A stretch of 64,000 nucleotides of DNA from Aeriscardovia aeriphila. GTDB taxonomy: Bacteria > Actinomycetota > Actinomycetes > Actinomycetales > Bifidobacteriaceae. The notes under the pieces are model-generated. The model saw only the letters and a program-made list of their open reading frames with translations, did no database searches and had not been told where the DNA came from. Both the position numbers and the translations under genes were made by a program. Numbering within the stretch: position 1 is the first letter of the stretch; each line of letters opens with the position of its first letter. The DNA lies in the NCBI GenBank assembly GCA_949290445.1, contig CASERW010000002.1, positions 1-64,000 on the forward strand. Reading direction: 5' to 3'. Positions 8,111 to 18,023 of the stretch are shown here, piece after piece.

Positions 8111-8830
8111 ATGGCTGAGAAATCTCCTCAGATGTTGCGTTTGGAACAAGCATGGAATTCAGTAGAACAGGCTCGCAACGAGTACGATCGCAACGTGAAA
8201 GCTGCGGAAGATTCTTTTAATCGCGTTTCCAAGCAGCACGCTAAGGCTGTCGACAAGGCGAAGGCTGCTCTCGAAGATGAGAAGAAGCGGTGGAACTCCC
8301 CTGTGGCCCAGTTCAAAACCGCTCGCCTCTACCGCGACCATGTGGCAGCAGAAGATGTGCAGATGTCACTGAGCTCAGCTGTGACCTCCACTATCCAGAC
8401 TTCCGGTGAGACTCTGGTGTTGACATTGACTAACGGTTCCACCGAGGTGAAGGTGAATGCTGGTTCTCAAGATGAGAGCGCCGCTCAGGAGTTTTCGCGT
8501 CAAGTGCGAGAGATGGGCCAGCATACGCAGTCAAATATTGCTGAGCATGAGAAGGCGCTGACCGAGCTTAATCAGAACTTGACTGCAGTGATCAACTCCA
8601 CGCAGGATATCGAGCAGGCGAAGAAAAACTTGGAGTATGCCCGCGCTCAGAAGGGTGCGATTCAGCGTGCGAGCTTGCAGTATGAGCAGGTTCGATCTGA
8701 GGTTCCGCAGGAAGTGCAGAAAGCTTTCGATAAGCACAATCAGAGGATGAAAGCTTCGTCGTGGGTTGTACCGATCGCCCTGGTGATTGTGATTATCATT
8801 TCGCTGATGCTTTTCATGCTCTTGCACTGA
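8111..8830 (+). CDS. Hypothetical coiled-coil protein with C-terminal membrane anchor
   Basis: A 239-residue protein of unknown function. Residues 1-70 are strongly helical with heptad spacing (LEQAWNSVEQARNEYDRNV and following). A beta-rich patch with a TLTNGSTEVKV strand comes next, then a second long coiled coil at about 140-215. A single hydrophobic segment ends the protein (WVVPIALVIVIIISLMLF), as in a tail-anchored topology with most of the protein inside the cell. I start at ATG 8111 because the homology-like helical pattern begins there; the frame is open to 8054 but upstream codons look like spacer. It diverges from the FKBP gene, and a weak GGTGGGAAG precedes it. Confidence 0.75.
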   Translation: MAEKSPQMLRLEQAWNSVEQARNEYDRNVKAAEDSFNRVSKQHAKAVDKAKAALEDEKKRWNSPVAQFKTARLYRDHVAAEDVQMSLSSAVTSTIQTSGETLVLTLTNGSTEVKVNAGSQDESAAQEFSRQVREMGQHTQSNIAEHEKALTELNQNLTAVINSTQDIEQAKKNLEYARAQKGAIQRASLQYEQVRSEVPQEVQKAFDKHNQRMKASSWVVPIALVIVIIISLMLFMLLH

Positions 8831-8921
8831 AAGAGTTCAAGGCGAGAGCACGGGAAGAAAAGAGCGCGGGAAGTACTCGCGACACTCGATCAGTGTCACG
8901 GAACACCCGACGGATATGTAG

Positions 8922-9005
8922 TACTCCGGATGGGTATCGAACCCACATGTCCTCAACGGACCGCGGGGTTTAAGCCCGCTGCGTCTACCATTCCGCCACC
9001 GGAGC
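8922..9005 (-). tRNA. tRNA-Leu (anticodon UAA)
   Basis: On the minus strand an 84-nt class II tRNA folds. The acceptor stem GCTCCGG pairs with CCGGAGT (one G-U). The anticodon stem GCGGG/CCCGC has loop CTTAAAC, giving anticodon TAA. A long variable arm (GGTCCGTTGAGGAC region) and the T-arm GGGTTCGATACCC follow. The discriminator is A. CCA is not encoded. It reads UUA codons. Confidence 0.95.
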
Positions 9006-9024
9006 AAAGCGACAAGCCTCACTT

Positions 9025-9053
9025 ATTGTATGCCAAAGCCGTGCAGAGTAAAA
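9025..9053 (-). promoter_or_regulatory. Possible promoter of tRNA-Leu
   Basis: Read on the minus strand, TTTTAC (9048-9053), a 17-base spacer and TACAAT (9025-9030) precede the tRNA 5' end by about 19 bases. The -35 match is modest. Confidence 0.4.
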
Positions 9054-9150
9054 CTCTGTGTCGCCTCAAGATTTGCGCGAGAGTAGCGTGCCTCTCCTCA
9101 GAGGACGCACCACCCTCGCACTCACTCCTTCGAACACTTACTTCTCGTGC

Positions 9151-10212
9151 TCACCTCGAAGCAAGCATACTTCGACCCGCGTCAAGAATAATTCCCTCCA
9201 GCAAGCCGCGCTCCGAAGCAGTGTAACTCGTAATCTCATGGCCTGCCTTACGAGTCAGTGCGTTGACCAGCGTCAAAAGCCTCGAGTAGACGAGCACGCC
9301 GCCGCCGATAACGTCGCGCCTACCGGGGTGAATGACCGGCCAGCTCTCCATATCCTTTGTGGAAAGCGACAGAATCATGTCAGCAGCCTTCTTCGCGTCC
9401 TCGATGCTCACCTGCGCACCGTCGACCAGCTCGCGCGAATACACCTTTTCGCCCTGAGCGGCGAGGCTGAGCGTCGTAATAGTTCCCGACACGCCGATGA
9501 GCGTCCGGGTTTTCTCAAGATTAACAGTGCGCAAGGCATCATGCAGAACGCCATCAATATCGTCCTGCGCCTGCGCAATCTGCTCGGCAGTGGCCGGGTC
9601 GGAGAGCAAATGCCTTTCGCTCATCCTCACCGAACCTATATTCATGCTGATCGACTGAGCAACTTCGCTGGCCTGCTCCCCTGTTCCGCCCAGCACCATT
9701 TCAGTCGAGCCACCGCCGAGGTCCACCACCAGCAACGGAGCTTTGTCGCGCAACTGCTGAGCACTCAAATGGGAGGTCGCTCCCAAGAAGCTCAAGCGCG
9801 CTTCCTCAGTGCCCGGGATCACTTCTGGGCGCGCGCCGAGAAGGCGTTCCACCTCGTCTTCAAACTCTTCACGGTTCGAGGCATCACGAGTAGCCGAAGT
9901 GGCAACGAAGCGGATGCGATCGACACCACCAGCCAGTCTGATAATCTCGGCAAATCGAGCAACAGACGCATAAGCACGCTCGAGAGCTTCCGGCGCAAAA
10001 GCGTGATTGCGGTCGACGTCCTGGCCTAGGCGGATCACGTCCATAATGCGCGGCACGCGAACGTGGAGACCGGCTTCGTCAACGTCGGCGATCATGAGGC
10101 GAATGCTGTTGGTGCCGCAGTCGATACCGGCCACGCGCACGCTGCCCTCAGGCCTCGGGGTTGCGGCAGCCTCACGGGCGAACTCGCGCTCCTGCTCAGT
10201 CAATTCCGTCAT
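9151..10212 (-). CDS. Ppx/GppA family phosphatase (exopolyphosphatase-like)
   Basis: An enzyme of the sugar kinase/Hsp70 fold that removes phosphate from polyphosphate or pppGpp. The 353-residue length matches the short, two-domain actinobacterial form (no HD domain). The first phosphate-binding loop GIDCGTNSIRLMI is near residue 30, FVATSATRDASNREEF supplies the catalytic Glu region, and the second loop is VVDLGGGSTEMVLGG. GGAG lies upstream of the ATG. It heads away from DUF501 and ftsB in the same direction with a repeat-filled spacer between. One AGATTATCAG copy lies inside (9938-9947). Confidence 0.93.
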   Translation of the reverse strand: MTELTEQEREFAREAAATPRPEGSVRVAGIDCGTNSIRLMIADVDEAGLHVRVPRIMDVIRLGQDVDRNHAFAPEALERAYASVARFAEIIRLAGGVDRIRFVATSATRDASNREEFEDEVERLLGARPEVIPGTEEARLSFLGATSHLSAQQLRDKAPLLVVDLGGGSTEMVLGGTGEQASEVAQSISMNIGSVRMSERHLLSDPATAEQIAQAQDDIDGVLHDALRTVNLEKTRTLIGVSGTITTLSLAAQGEKVYSRELVDGAQVSIEDAKKAADMILSLSTKDMESWPVIHPGRRDVIGGGVLVYSRLLTLVNALTRKAGHEITSYTASERGLLEGIILDAGRSMLASR

Positions 10213-10260
10213 CGTCTGCTCCTCACTTGTTATCGCACTTGTTAGCTGCGTTGCTCACAG

Positions 10261-10299
10261 CGCGTCCTCACAGCACATCCTCACAGCACGTCCTCACTG
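10261..10299. repeat. 13-bp tandem repeat, three copies
   Basis: Units CGCGTCCTCACAG, CACATCCTCACAG and CACGTCCTCACTG stand head to tail in the spacer between the DUF501 stop and the ppx start. Confidence 0.85.
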
Positions 10300-10326
10300 C
10301 ACAGGCTCGCTGTACTGAGTACCTTG

Positions 10327-11139
10327 TTAGCGCTCAAAATCGGCAACTTTCAGCGTGCAACGGCACACCGCAGGGTCGAACTCGTGCTTCATACGGCACA
10401 ACGCTTCATCGCCCACCGGGTTCACGCCTGGACCCATCGCCAGCGCATGACCGACGAGAGCGTGCAAGCACTTGACGCGGGTCGGCATGCCACCTGCAGA
10501 AATATTGAGAATATGCTCCTGCGAGTCACCGAGCTCGCGAGCCAGCTCATTTCTCACGGCAAGGTACATCTCATGGGCGCGAACATACTGGCGGTGGCGC
10601 TCCAGATTATCACCCTGCACCTCGCCAGAATCCGCAGTTTCAACAGCGTCCGAAGCAGCTGCACCTAAAGTTTGCGCAGCAGCAGCCTCGCCAGCAATCG
10701 CTTCCTCGCCGTACAGCCCCTGCAGCTCAACCATCACACCGGCCGATTCCAAATGTGATGCTGCCTTCACCGCCTCCGGGCTCGTCAAATAGAAAGTGGT
10801 CGGGAAAGGAGTAGGATGTTTGACGCGCTCGGTAATCAGCGGTCGAGTTGCCACAACCAGCGGGGTTCCGCACTGTTTGCAACGCGCTGCGACGGAGATA
10901 ATTCCACGCGGGTAACGTCCCAACTGCTCGGTGACGACGGCAATATCCGCTTGGCTCGCCCTCTCGGCCAGTAACTGCTGAGCTCTGCTACGGCAGATGC
11001 GCAGATCATCTTCGCTCAAGTGCGGCACATCATTCATCAGCGTTGCCGGATCAAGTGTTGCCGGATCAGCCTTAGCCTCAGTCGTTTCACTTCTCACGGC
11101 AGAGCCTTCGTTCATGGCGAGCTCGTCATTGGTTGGCAT
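10327..11139 (-). CDS. DUF501 family protein
   Basis: A conserved actinobacterial protein of unknown function (270 residues with this start). The start at 11139 has AAAAGGACCAG just upstream. It overlaps the end of ftsB by 14 bases, suggesting coupled translation. The DUF501 core runs from about residue 45: VVTEQLGRYPRGIISVAARCKQCGTPLVV, then the PTPFPTTFYLTSP motif and a C-terminal GMPTRVKCLHALVGHALAMG...NPVGDEAL segment. Six Cys residues in pairs (CKQC and CRC among them) suggest possible metal binding, which is inference. A ~45-residue Ala/Glu-rich insert interrupts the middle. Confidence 0.88.
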   Translation of the reverse strand: MPTNDELAMNEGSAVRSETTEAKADPATLDPATLMNDVPHLSEDDLRICRSRAQQLLAERASQADIAVVTEQLGRYPRGIISVAARCKQCGTPLVVATRPLITERVKHPTPFPTTFYLTSPEAVKAASHLESAGVMVELQGLYGEEAIAGEAAAAQTLGAAASDAVETADSGEVQGDNLERHRQYVRAHEMYLAVRNELARELGDSQEHILNISAGGMPTRVKCLHALVGHALAMGPGVNPVGDEALCRMKHEFDPAVCRCTLKVADFER

Positions 11140-11908
11140 TCTGGTCCTTTTCTTGTTGCTCTTGTTGCGCAGGCGGAACTGCTTGGGAGACCTTCTGATC
11201 GCGGCGTGCAGCCTTATCGGAACGCTTGAGCGAGCGCTGCCACAGCTTATACCATTCGCTCTTGGCTTTACCCGCATTCTGAGTTTTCGCCGTGGTGGTC
11301 GCGGTGCTCTGGTACTTTTCCTTGCCGATAACGCGCACACTCACTTCGCCGGGGTAAATAAAGCCCAGCCTGGTCCTCGCCTGGTCGACGACGTAATTGT
11401 TATCATCCCATCGCCCGATTTGCAGGTCCAGTTCTCGCTTCTGCTTACTCAGCTCTTCCGCTTTATCTTGCAAGCTCACCAGCTGACTGGAAGAGGCATT
11501 GTAGTCGCGCAAAGTCCCCATAAAAGGAACGAGGGCGACCAGCAAGATTACCACGGCGAGGGTTTGAAGGAGAATTCTGACGCCTACTCCCTGCTCTCTT
11601 TTGGTGTTTCGGCTTGTATTTGTCGAGCTCGACGTGCGTAAGGCCGAAGAAGAGTTCGGAGACGTTGAAGAAGAAGTAACAGGCCGCTGTGCTGAAGCAC
11701 GCTTTGTGCCGAAGTCGCGCAGTGCAGATGAGGAGCGTGATGGCGACACATTGCGTGCCGCATTCGACTGCCGCTGATTACGCCAGTTCAAGTGGTTACG
11801 CGAGCTGTTCTTGTCACGTGAACTCGTGTGGTTGCGTGGGTCACGCTGAGCACCGGAAGTGCGCGGGGAAGGCTCTCGTTTCGAGTCATGAGAACGAAAA
11901 CTAGGCAC
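11126..11908 (-). CDS. FtsB/DivIC-type septum formation initiator
   Basis: Bitopic division protein that bridges FtsL/FtsQ in the divisome. I choose GTG 11908 because GGAG lies five bases ahead; an in-frame GTG at 11914 overlaps that site. The ~105-residue cytoplasmic N-terminus is Ser/Arg/Asn-rich and disordered. The membrane helix at about 108-130 (VRILLQTLAVVILLVALVPF) is followed by an extracellular coiled coil (SLQDKAEELSKQKRELDLQI) and the family motif DDNNYVVDQARTRLGFIYPGE. The C-terminus is Lys/Gln-rich. The order eno - ftsB - DUF501 - ppx on one strand is common in actinobacteria. Confidence 0.9.
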   Translation of the reverse strand: MPSFRSHDSKREPSPRTSGAQRDPRNHTSSRDKNSSRNHLNWRNQRQSNAARNVSPSRSSSALRDFGTKRASAQRPVTSSSTSPNSSSALRTSSSTNTSRNTKREQGVGVRILLQTLAVVILLVALVPFMGTLRDYNASSSQLVSLQDKAEELSKQKRELDLQIGRWDDNNYVVDQARTRLGFIYPGEVSVRVIGKEKYQSTATTTAKTQNAGKAKSEWYKLWQRSLKRSDKAARRDQKVSQAVPPAQQEQQEKDQNANQ

Positions 11909-12187
11909 GTTCACTCCTCTCTCGCGTAACGCTCATTCATCTGATCATCACCGTCCGGCCACCACCATCTGGCCTTCACTGTCCAGCCTTCGCCGTCCGG
12001 TCATCAACCCGCACGGGCTGGCGTAGCCAAATTCCCAGTCTACTCTTTCCGACTGGAGGTGCGATGGGAAATAAAAAGCCGGCTGAGTAAAACTCAGCCG
12101 GCACAAGATTACCACTATGCTGTCAGCAGCAGTGACAATCTCAAACTATGAGCAAGCCAGCTACAGTAAGCCTGACCGCTCAGTAGC
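11909..12187. other. Spacer between ftsB and eno with degenerate repeats
   Basis: The 11945-12005 part repeats the element CCGTCCGGcca several times with errors. One near copy of the window 10-mer (AGATTACCA) lies at 12106. No gene is visible apart from the eno terminator. Confidence 0.5.
12074..12102 (-). terminator. Rho-independent terminator of eno
   Basis: A perfect 11-bp stem (GCCGGCTGAGT and its complement) with a three-base loop is followed on the minus strand by TTTTTA. Confidence 0.9.
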
Positions 12188-13517
<1,330 letters not shown>

Positions 13518-16500
13518 CTAAGGCCTCTCGACACTCGGATTCCCTGGCTCATGCTTCCACTGAAAATCTTGCAAAACTTGCTCAACCCACTCGATAACAC
13601 CTTGAGGGTCGAAACTCTCCGCCGCCTGCTCAGAGCGTTGGAATGGCGCAGGAATGAGCACCGTATGCGTTACCGGGCGATACAGGAAACCGCGATAAAT
13701 ACGCGACATCCTCATGCGCACCGACTCTGCAGGGTCAATCTTGGCAAAGCGAACGCGGCTACCCAAAGCCGAAATTTCCGTAATGCCAATCTTGCCAGCC
13801 TCCTGGCGCAAACGAGCGACCTCAAAGAGCAAGCGAACCTGCTGAGGAATAGCGCCGTAACGGTCCTCCAACTCTTCGCGCACATCCTCGAGGTCAGCCT
13901 GGGTCTTCGCCGCCGAGAGCTTACGGTACGCCTCCAAGCGCAACTTCTCCGAAGAAATATAAGAATCGGGAACAGAGGCCGGAATTGGAAGGTCGACCGT
14001 CACCGGCTCCTCTTCCTTCTCCTGCGGATGCTTGAACTGCTCGACCGCCTGGCTGACCATGCGAACGTAGAGGTCGAAGCCCACACCCTCAATATGGCCA
14101 GACTGTTCAGCACCCAGCAAGTTACCCGTACCGCGCAACTCCAGATCGCGCAAAGCAACGTCATAACCGGAGCCCAAAGCCGTGTTCTGAGCGATGGTTG
14201 CCAAGCGATCATGCGCCTCCTGAGTCATCGAATGCTCAGGGTCGTAGAGGAAGTAGGCGTAAGCGCGCTCACGGGAGCGGCCCACACGTCCACGAAGCTG
14301 GTGCAGCTGCGACAAGCCATAGCGCTGCGCGTCGTCGACGATGAGCGTGTTCGCGTTGGAAATATCCAAGCCCGTCTCAATAATCGTTGTGCACAGCAGC
14401 ACGTCAATCTCGCGGTTCCAAAAATCGCGAATCACCGTATCCAGCTGTTTCTCACCCATCTTGCCGTGGCCAATGCCAATGCGCGCTTCAGGGATGAGCT
14501 CATGCAACTTGGCAGCCACCTGGTCGATATCACGCACGCGGTTGTGCACGTAGAACACCTGGCCTCCGCGCAACAGCTCGCGGCGAATGGCAGCCACCAC
14601 TTGCGCATCCTCATAGGCTCCCACATAGGTGAGCACTGGCAAGCGGTCCTCTGGAGGGGTGGCAAGAGTCGACATTTGGCGAATGCCCGTCAGCGCCATC
14701 TCCAGCGTGCGAGGAATCGGGGTTGCGGACATGGAAAGCACGTCAACGTTGGGCTGCAGAGCCTTGAGCGTCTCCTTATGTTCCACGCCAAAGCGCTGCT
14801 CCTCGTCGATAATCACCAAGCCAAGCTTTTTGAACTTGATCTTGGAGTTGAGCAGCTTATGCGTGCCGATCACCACGTCAACTGTGCCTTCGCTCAACGC
14901 TTCCAAGGTTTTCTTGGTCGTTGCCGCCGACTGGAAGCGCGACAGAGGCTTGATGGTGACAGGGAAACCGGCGAAACGTTCGCTGAAGGTTTCAAAGTGC
15001 TGCTGAACGAGCAGGGTGGTCGGCACGAGAACAGCCACCTGGTAACCGTCCATCACTGCCTTGAAAGCTGCTCGCAATGCGATTTCTGTTTTTCCAAAGC
15101 CCACGTCTCCGGAGAGCAGGCGGTCCATGGGTCGCGGCGACTCCATATCCTGCTTGATTTCGTCAATCGTGCGCAGCTGGTCAGGCGTCTCCTGGTAGGG
15201 GAAGGCATCTTCCATCTCCCGCTGCCACGGGGTGTCGGGCGAGAAGGCGTGGCCTTTGACGCGCGAGCGTGCCGAGTAGAGCTTGACCAAGTCGGTGGCG
15301 ATTTCGCGCACATGCTTCTTGGCTTTAGCTTTCGTTTCTGCCCAGTCGGAACCGCCAAGTTTGTTGAGTTTGGGCTGCTCGGTGCCAAGATACTTGGTGA
15401 TGAGGTCCAGCTGGTCGGTCGGTACGAACAGGTGGTCAGCTGGAGCCCCTCTTCTGCTCGGCGCGTATTCGAGGACGATGTATTCGCGGTCGGCTTTCAT
15501 TGCCCCGGAGCCGACGGTTCTCTTCTCGAGCTTGACGAATTTGGCGATACCGTGCTGCTCGTGGACGACGTAATCGCCTGGTTTCAGGTCGACGAGGTCG
15601 ATGTGGTGGCGACGTCTGCGCGCCGTCTTGTTGCCTGAGTAAGCGGAGGTGGCTGAGGTTCGTCCCAGAATGTCAGCTTCGGTGATGATGGCAAAGTTGG
15701 CAGCTGGCCAGAGGAATCCGTGCTGTGCTTTGGAGCACACGTAGGTGATGTCGGAATAGTTTGCCCCAAGATTATCAGTGTCATTGACGCTTTGCTTCAA
15801 TCGCGTCAATGTGCCATGTCCCGCGGCGGTAATCACCGTTGTCGTCTGTGTGCTCAGCAAATCCTTGAGCAGGGAGAGGATTGCCTTTTCATCTCCCCTC
15901 TCCTGCTGTGCTGGTTCGACGTCGAGCTCAACATTCGACTCGTCTTCGGTGTCGACGGAGAATTCGGTGAGCTCCCAGACGGGATGTTGCGAGCTCCTCA
16001 GCTTGTTCATCGTGTCCATGAGGTCGAGGAAGCTTGCTCGGCCAAAGTCGAGAGGAGCTCCAGCACCGCGGCCGGATGCGGCAACATGCCAGGATGCAGC
16101 GAGGAATTCGTCGGCAGTTTTCGTCAGGTCGTCACTGGCTCGGCGCAGACGGTCTGGCTCGTTCATCACGACGAGAGCGCCGTGTGGGAGCAGGCTAGGC
16201 ACGGTTTCCAAGTTGTCGACGAGGACGGGAAGCAGGGATTCCATTCCTTCGACTGCAATGCCGTTGCTGATGTTTTCCAGCATTTCGTCGGCGTTCTCAA
16301 TGCGGCCGATGAGAGCTTTCGCCCTGCTTTTCACTTGTTCGGTCAGCTGGATTTCACGGCAGGGGGTTGCCCACAAGCTGGGCAGTGTTCCGCCGAAGGT
16401 GCGCTGGTCAGAGGCGTTGAATTCTTTAATAGAATCAATTTCGTCGCCAAAGAATTCGATGCGCACCGGGTGTGGTGCGGTTGGTGCGAAGACGTCGAGC

Positions 16501-17168
16501 AGGTCACCGCGCACAGCAAATTGGCCGCGTTCCATGACGAGGTCGACTCGCTGGTAGGAGTTGACGGCAAGCTGCTTGACGGCCTGGGTCATGTCCATTT
16601 CTCGGCCTTGGACGAATAAGAGTGGTTCGATTTCACCAAGGCCTTGGGCTACTGGCTGCAACAGCGCGCGGATGGGCATGATGAGCACGCGGATGGGACC
16701 AAACTGGTCGTCGCTCTCGCCTGTTTCTTCTTCCTCTTCTTCTGCCGTTTGTGGGTGAGCGAGACGGCGGAACACTGATAATCTCGTGGCCACCGTGTCG
16801 GCGCGCGGTGAGAGGCGTTCGTGCGGCAAGGTTTCCCAACCGGGAAGAATGGCGATTTCTTGCGGCTTTCCCGGCCACCAGGAGCGCACGTCGTCCGCGA
16901 ATTCTTGTGCGTCGCGGTCGGAGGCGGTGATGATGACGGTCTGGTTGACTTGGCCGGCTGCTGCCATGAGGGCTGCTCGTGCGGCGGAGATGACGCGGAT
17001 TTTCCTGTCGGAACCGATGACGGCGGCCTGCTTGTCGTGTGGGATGGCGCGCAGGTTGTCGAGCAGATTTTTTACTTGCTCGTTGTGAGAAATGTGGGTG
17101 AGGTAGGTGGCTAGCGTGCCCACCCAGGAATCTCGGTGTTGTTGGCGCTCGCTTGTCGTTTCAGCCAT
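13518..17168 (-). CDS. mfd: Transcription-repair coupling factor Mfd
   Basis: SF2 translocase that removes stalled RNA polymerase and recruits UvrA. The start at 17168 (MAETTSERQ) has GAGGAAGAG upstream; the frame is open to 17210. The 1216-residue protein shows the UvrB-homology module (LPGWETLPHERLSPRADTVATRL), the RNA polymerase-interaction domain (PGDYVVHEQHGIAKF) and the helicase core with Walker A GDVGFGKTEIA near 686. DEEQRFGVEHKE, SATPIPRTLEMAL and QLRGRVGRS follow, then the C-terminal TRCF domain. It is full length. Two AGATTATCAG copies lie within it on opposite strands (15769-15778 and 16775-16784); the first encodes Thr-Asp-Asn-Leu. Confidence 0.97.
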   Translation of the reverse strand: MAETTSERQQHRDSWVGTLATYLTHISHNEQVKNLLDNLRAIPHDKQAAVIGSDRKIRVISAARAALMAAAGQVNQTVIITASDRDAQEFADDVRSWWPGKPQEIAILPGWETLPHERLSPRADTVATRLSVFRRLAHPQTAEEEEEETGESDDQFGPIRVLIMPIRALLQPVAQGLGEIEPLLFVQGREMDMTQAVKQLAVNSYQRVDLVMERGQFAVRGDLLDVFAPTAPHPVRIEFFGDEIDSIKEFNASDQRTFGGTLPSLWATPCREIQLTEQVKSRAKALIGRIENADEMLENISNGIAVEGMESLLPVLVDNLETVPSLLPHGALVVMNEPDRLRRASDDLTKTADEFLAASWHVAASGRGAGAPLDFGRASFLDLMDTMNKLRSSQHPVWELTEFSVDTEDESNVELDVEPAQQERGDEKAILSLLKDLLSTQTTTVITAAGHGTLTRLKQSVNDTDNLGANYSDITYVCSKAQHGFLWPAANFAIITEADILGRTSATSAYSGNKTARRRRHHIDLVDLKPGDYVVHEQHGIAKFVKLEKRTVGSGAMKADREYIVLEYAPSRRGAPADHLFVPTDQLDLITKYLGTEQPKLNKLGGSDWAETKAKAKKHVREIATDLVKLYSARSRVKGHAFSPDTPWQREMEDAFPYQETPDQLRTIDEIKQDMESPRPMDRLLSGDVGFGKTEIALRAAFKAVMDGYQVAVLVPTTLLVQQHFETFSERFAGFPVTIKPLSRFQSAATTKKTLEALSEGTVDVVIGTHKLLNSKIKFKKLGLVIIDEEQRFGVEHKETLKALQPNVDVLSMSATPIPRTLEMALTGIRQMSTLATPPEDRLPVLTYVGAYEDAQVVAAIRRELLRGGQVFYVHNRVRDIDQVAAKLHELIPEARIGIGHGKMGEKQLDTVIRDFWNREIDVLLCTTIIETGLDISNANTLIVDDAQRYGLSQLHQLRGRVGRSRERAYAYFLYDPEHSMTQEAHDRLATIAQNTALGSGYDVALRDLELRGTGNLLGAEQSGHIEGVGFDLYVRMVSQAVEQFKHPQEKEEEPVTVDLPIPASVPDSYISSEKLRLEAYRKLSAAKTQADLEDVREELEDRYGAIPQQVRLLFEVARLRQEAGKIGITEISALGSRVRFAKIDPAESVRMRMSRIYRGFLYRPVTHTVLIPAPFQRSEQAAESFDPQGVIEWVEQVLQDFQWKHEPGNPSVERP

Positions 17169-17231
17169 TTTCTCTTCCTCGCAAAACTTTGTGTTCCGTT
17201 GTGTGCGCAACCTAGGTTGCCGTATGCCTGA

Positions 17232-17276
17232 AGATTATCAGTGCGTTTCAGCGCTCAAGCTGCTGGTGATTATCAG
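17232..17276 (+). repeat. Two same-direction AGATTATCAG copies in the mfd-pth spacer
   Basis: A perfect copy (17232-17241) and a one-mismatch copy TGATTATCAG (17267-17276) stand 35 bases apart between the pth stop and the mfd start. Confidence 0.8.
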
Positions 17277-17281
17277 CGTTG

Positions 17282-17881
17282 TCAGCGCGCGTTGAAATGC
17301 TCTTGTGCTGCAGCTAAGCCTTTGGTGGCGAGCATTTCGACTGCGTCAGCACCGTCGGCGAGAACGGTGGGCAGCTGTTTGCGCTGGGCTGGTGGGAAGC
17401 CTCCCAGTACCCAGTCGATGGTGTTTTCGTGTGCGTGAGCTCCGCGCTGGGCGTGACCAGTTCCCATGCGTACGCGATTGTATTTGTTGGTCCCTAGCGA
17501 CTTGTCGATAGATTTGATGCCGTTGTGCCCGCCTGCTGAGCCGCCGTTCTTTACTTTGATGCGGCCAAAGTCGAGATCCATGTCGTCGTGAATGATGATG
17601 ACGTGTTCTGGGGCGATGTCGTAATACTCGCATAGGGAGCTTACTGCTGCTCCGGAGTCATTCATGTAGGTGAGTGGCTTGGCGAAGAAGGTTTTGAGCA
17701 TCTGGCCGTTGAGGCTGATCATTCCTCGGCCGGCGAGTGCGAGGCCTTTGTGGTCGGAGAGACTGACGTTCCAGCGTTGCGCGAGTTCGTCGAGAACCAT
17801 GAAGCCCATGTTGTGGCGTGTGTCTTCATACTTCTTTCCTGGGTTGCCAAGACCGGCGATGAGCCAGAAATCTGATGCCAT
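17282..17881 (-). CDS. pth: Peptidyl-tRNA hydrolase
   Basis: Cleaves peptidyl-tRNA released from stalled ribosomes. The 199-residue length is normal. Catalytic and binding elements are visible: IAGLGNPGKKYEDTRHNMGF with the catalytic His, KPLTYMNDSG with the tRNA-binding Asn, IIHDDMDL with the Asp that activates His, and GGHNGIKSI. GGAAGGTAAAT precedes the ATG. It lies just upstream of mfd in the same direction, an arrangement common in actinobacteria. Confidence 0.97.
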   Translation of the reverse strand: MASDFWLIAGLGNPGKKYEDTRHNMGFMVLDELAQRWNVSLSDHKGLALAGRGMISLNGQMLKTFFAKPLTYMNDSGAAVSSLCEYYDIAPEHVIIIHDDMDLDFGRIKVKNGGSAGGHNGIKSIDKSLGTNKYNRVRMGTGHAQRGAHAHENTIDWVLGGFPPAQRKQLPTVLADGADAVEMLATKGLAAAQEHFNAR

Positions 17882-17945
17882 ATTTACCTTCCCAACACAA
17901 CGGCCACCCTGGCGGTGGCACCTTTATGAGATTAGTCGGGGCTAG

Positions 17946-17983
17946 GAAAAACGGGCAGAAACTATGCTTATGGATCCTGCCCG
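17946..17983 (-). terminator. Rho-independent terminator of the UPF0182 gene
   Basis: A CGGGCAG/CTGCCCG stem with an 18-base loop is followed by TTTTT on the minus strand. It separates the UPF0182 gene from pth. Confidence 0.75.
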
Positions 17984-18023
17984 CTTCCTGACGCCGTGAG
18001 TGTCAGCTTTTATCAGTGGTGGT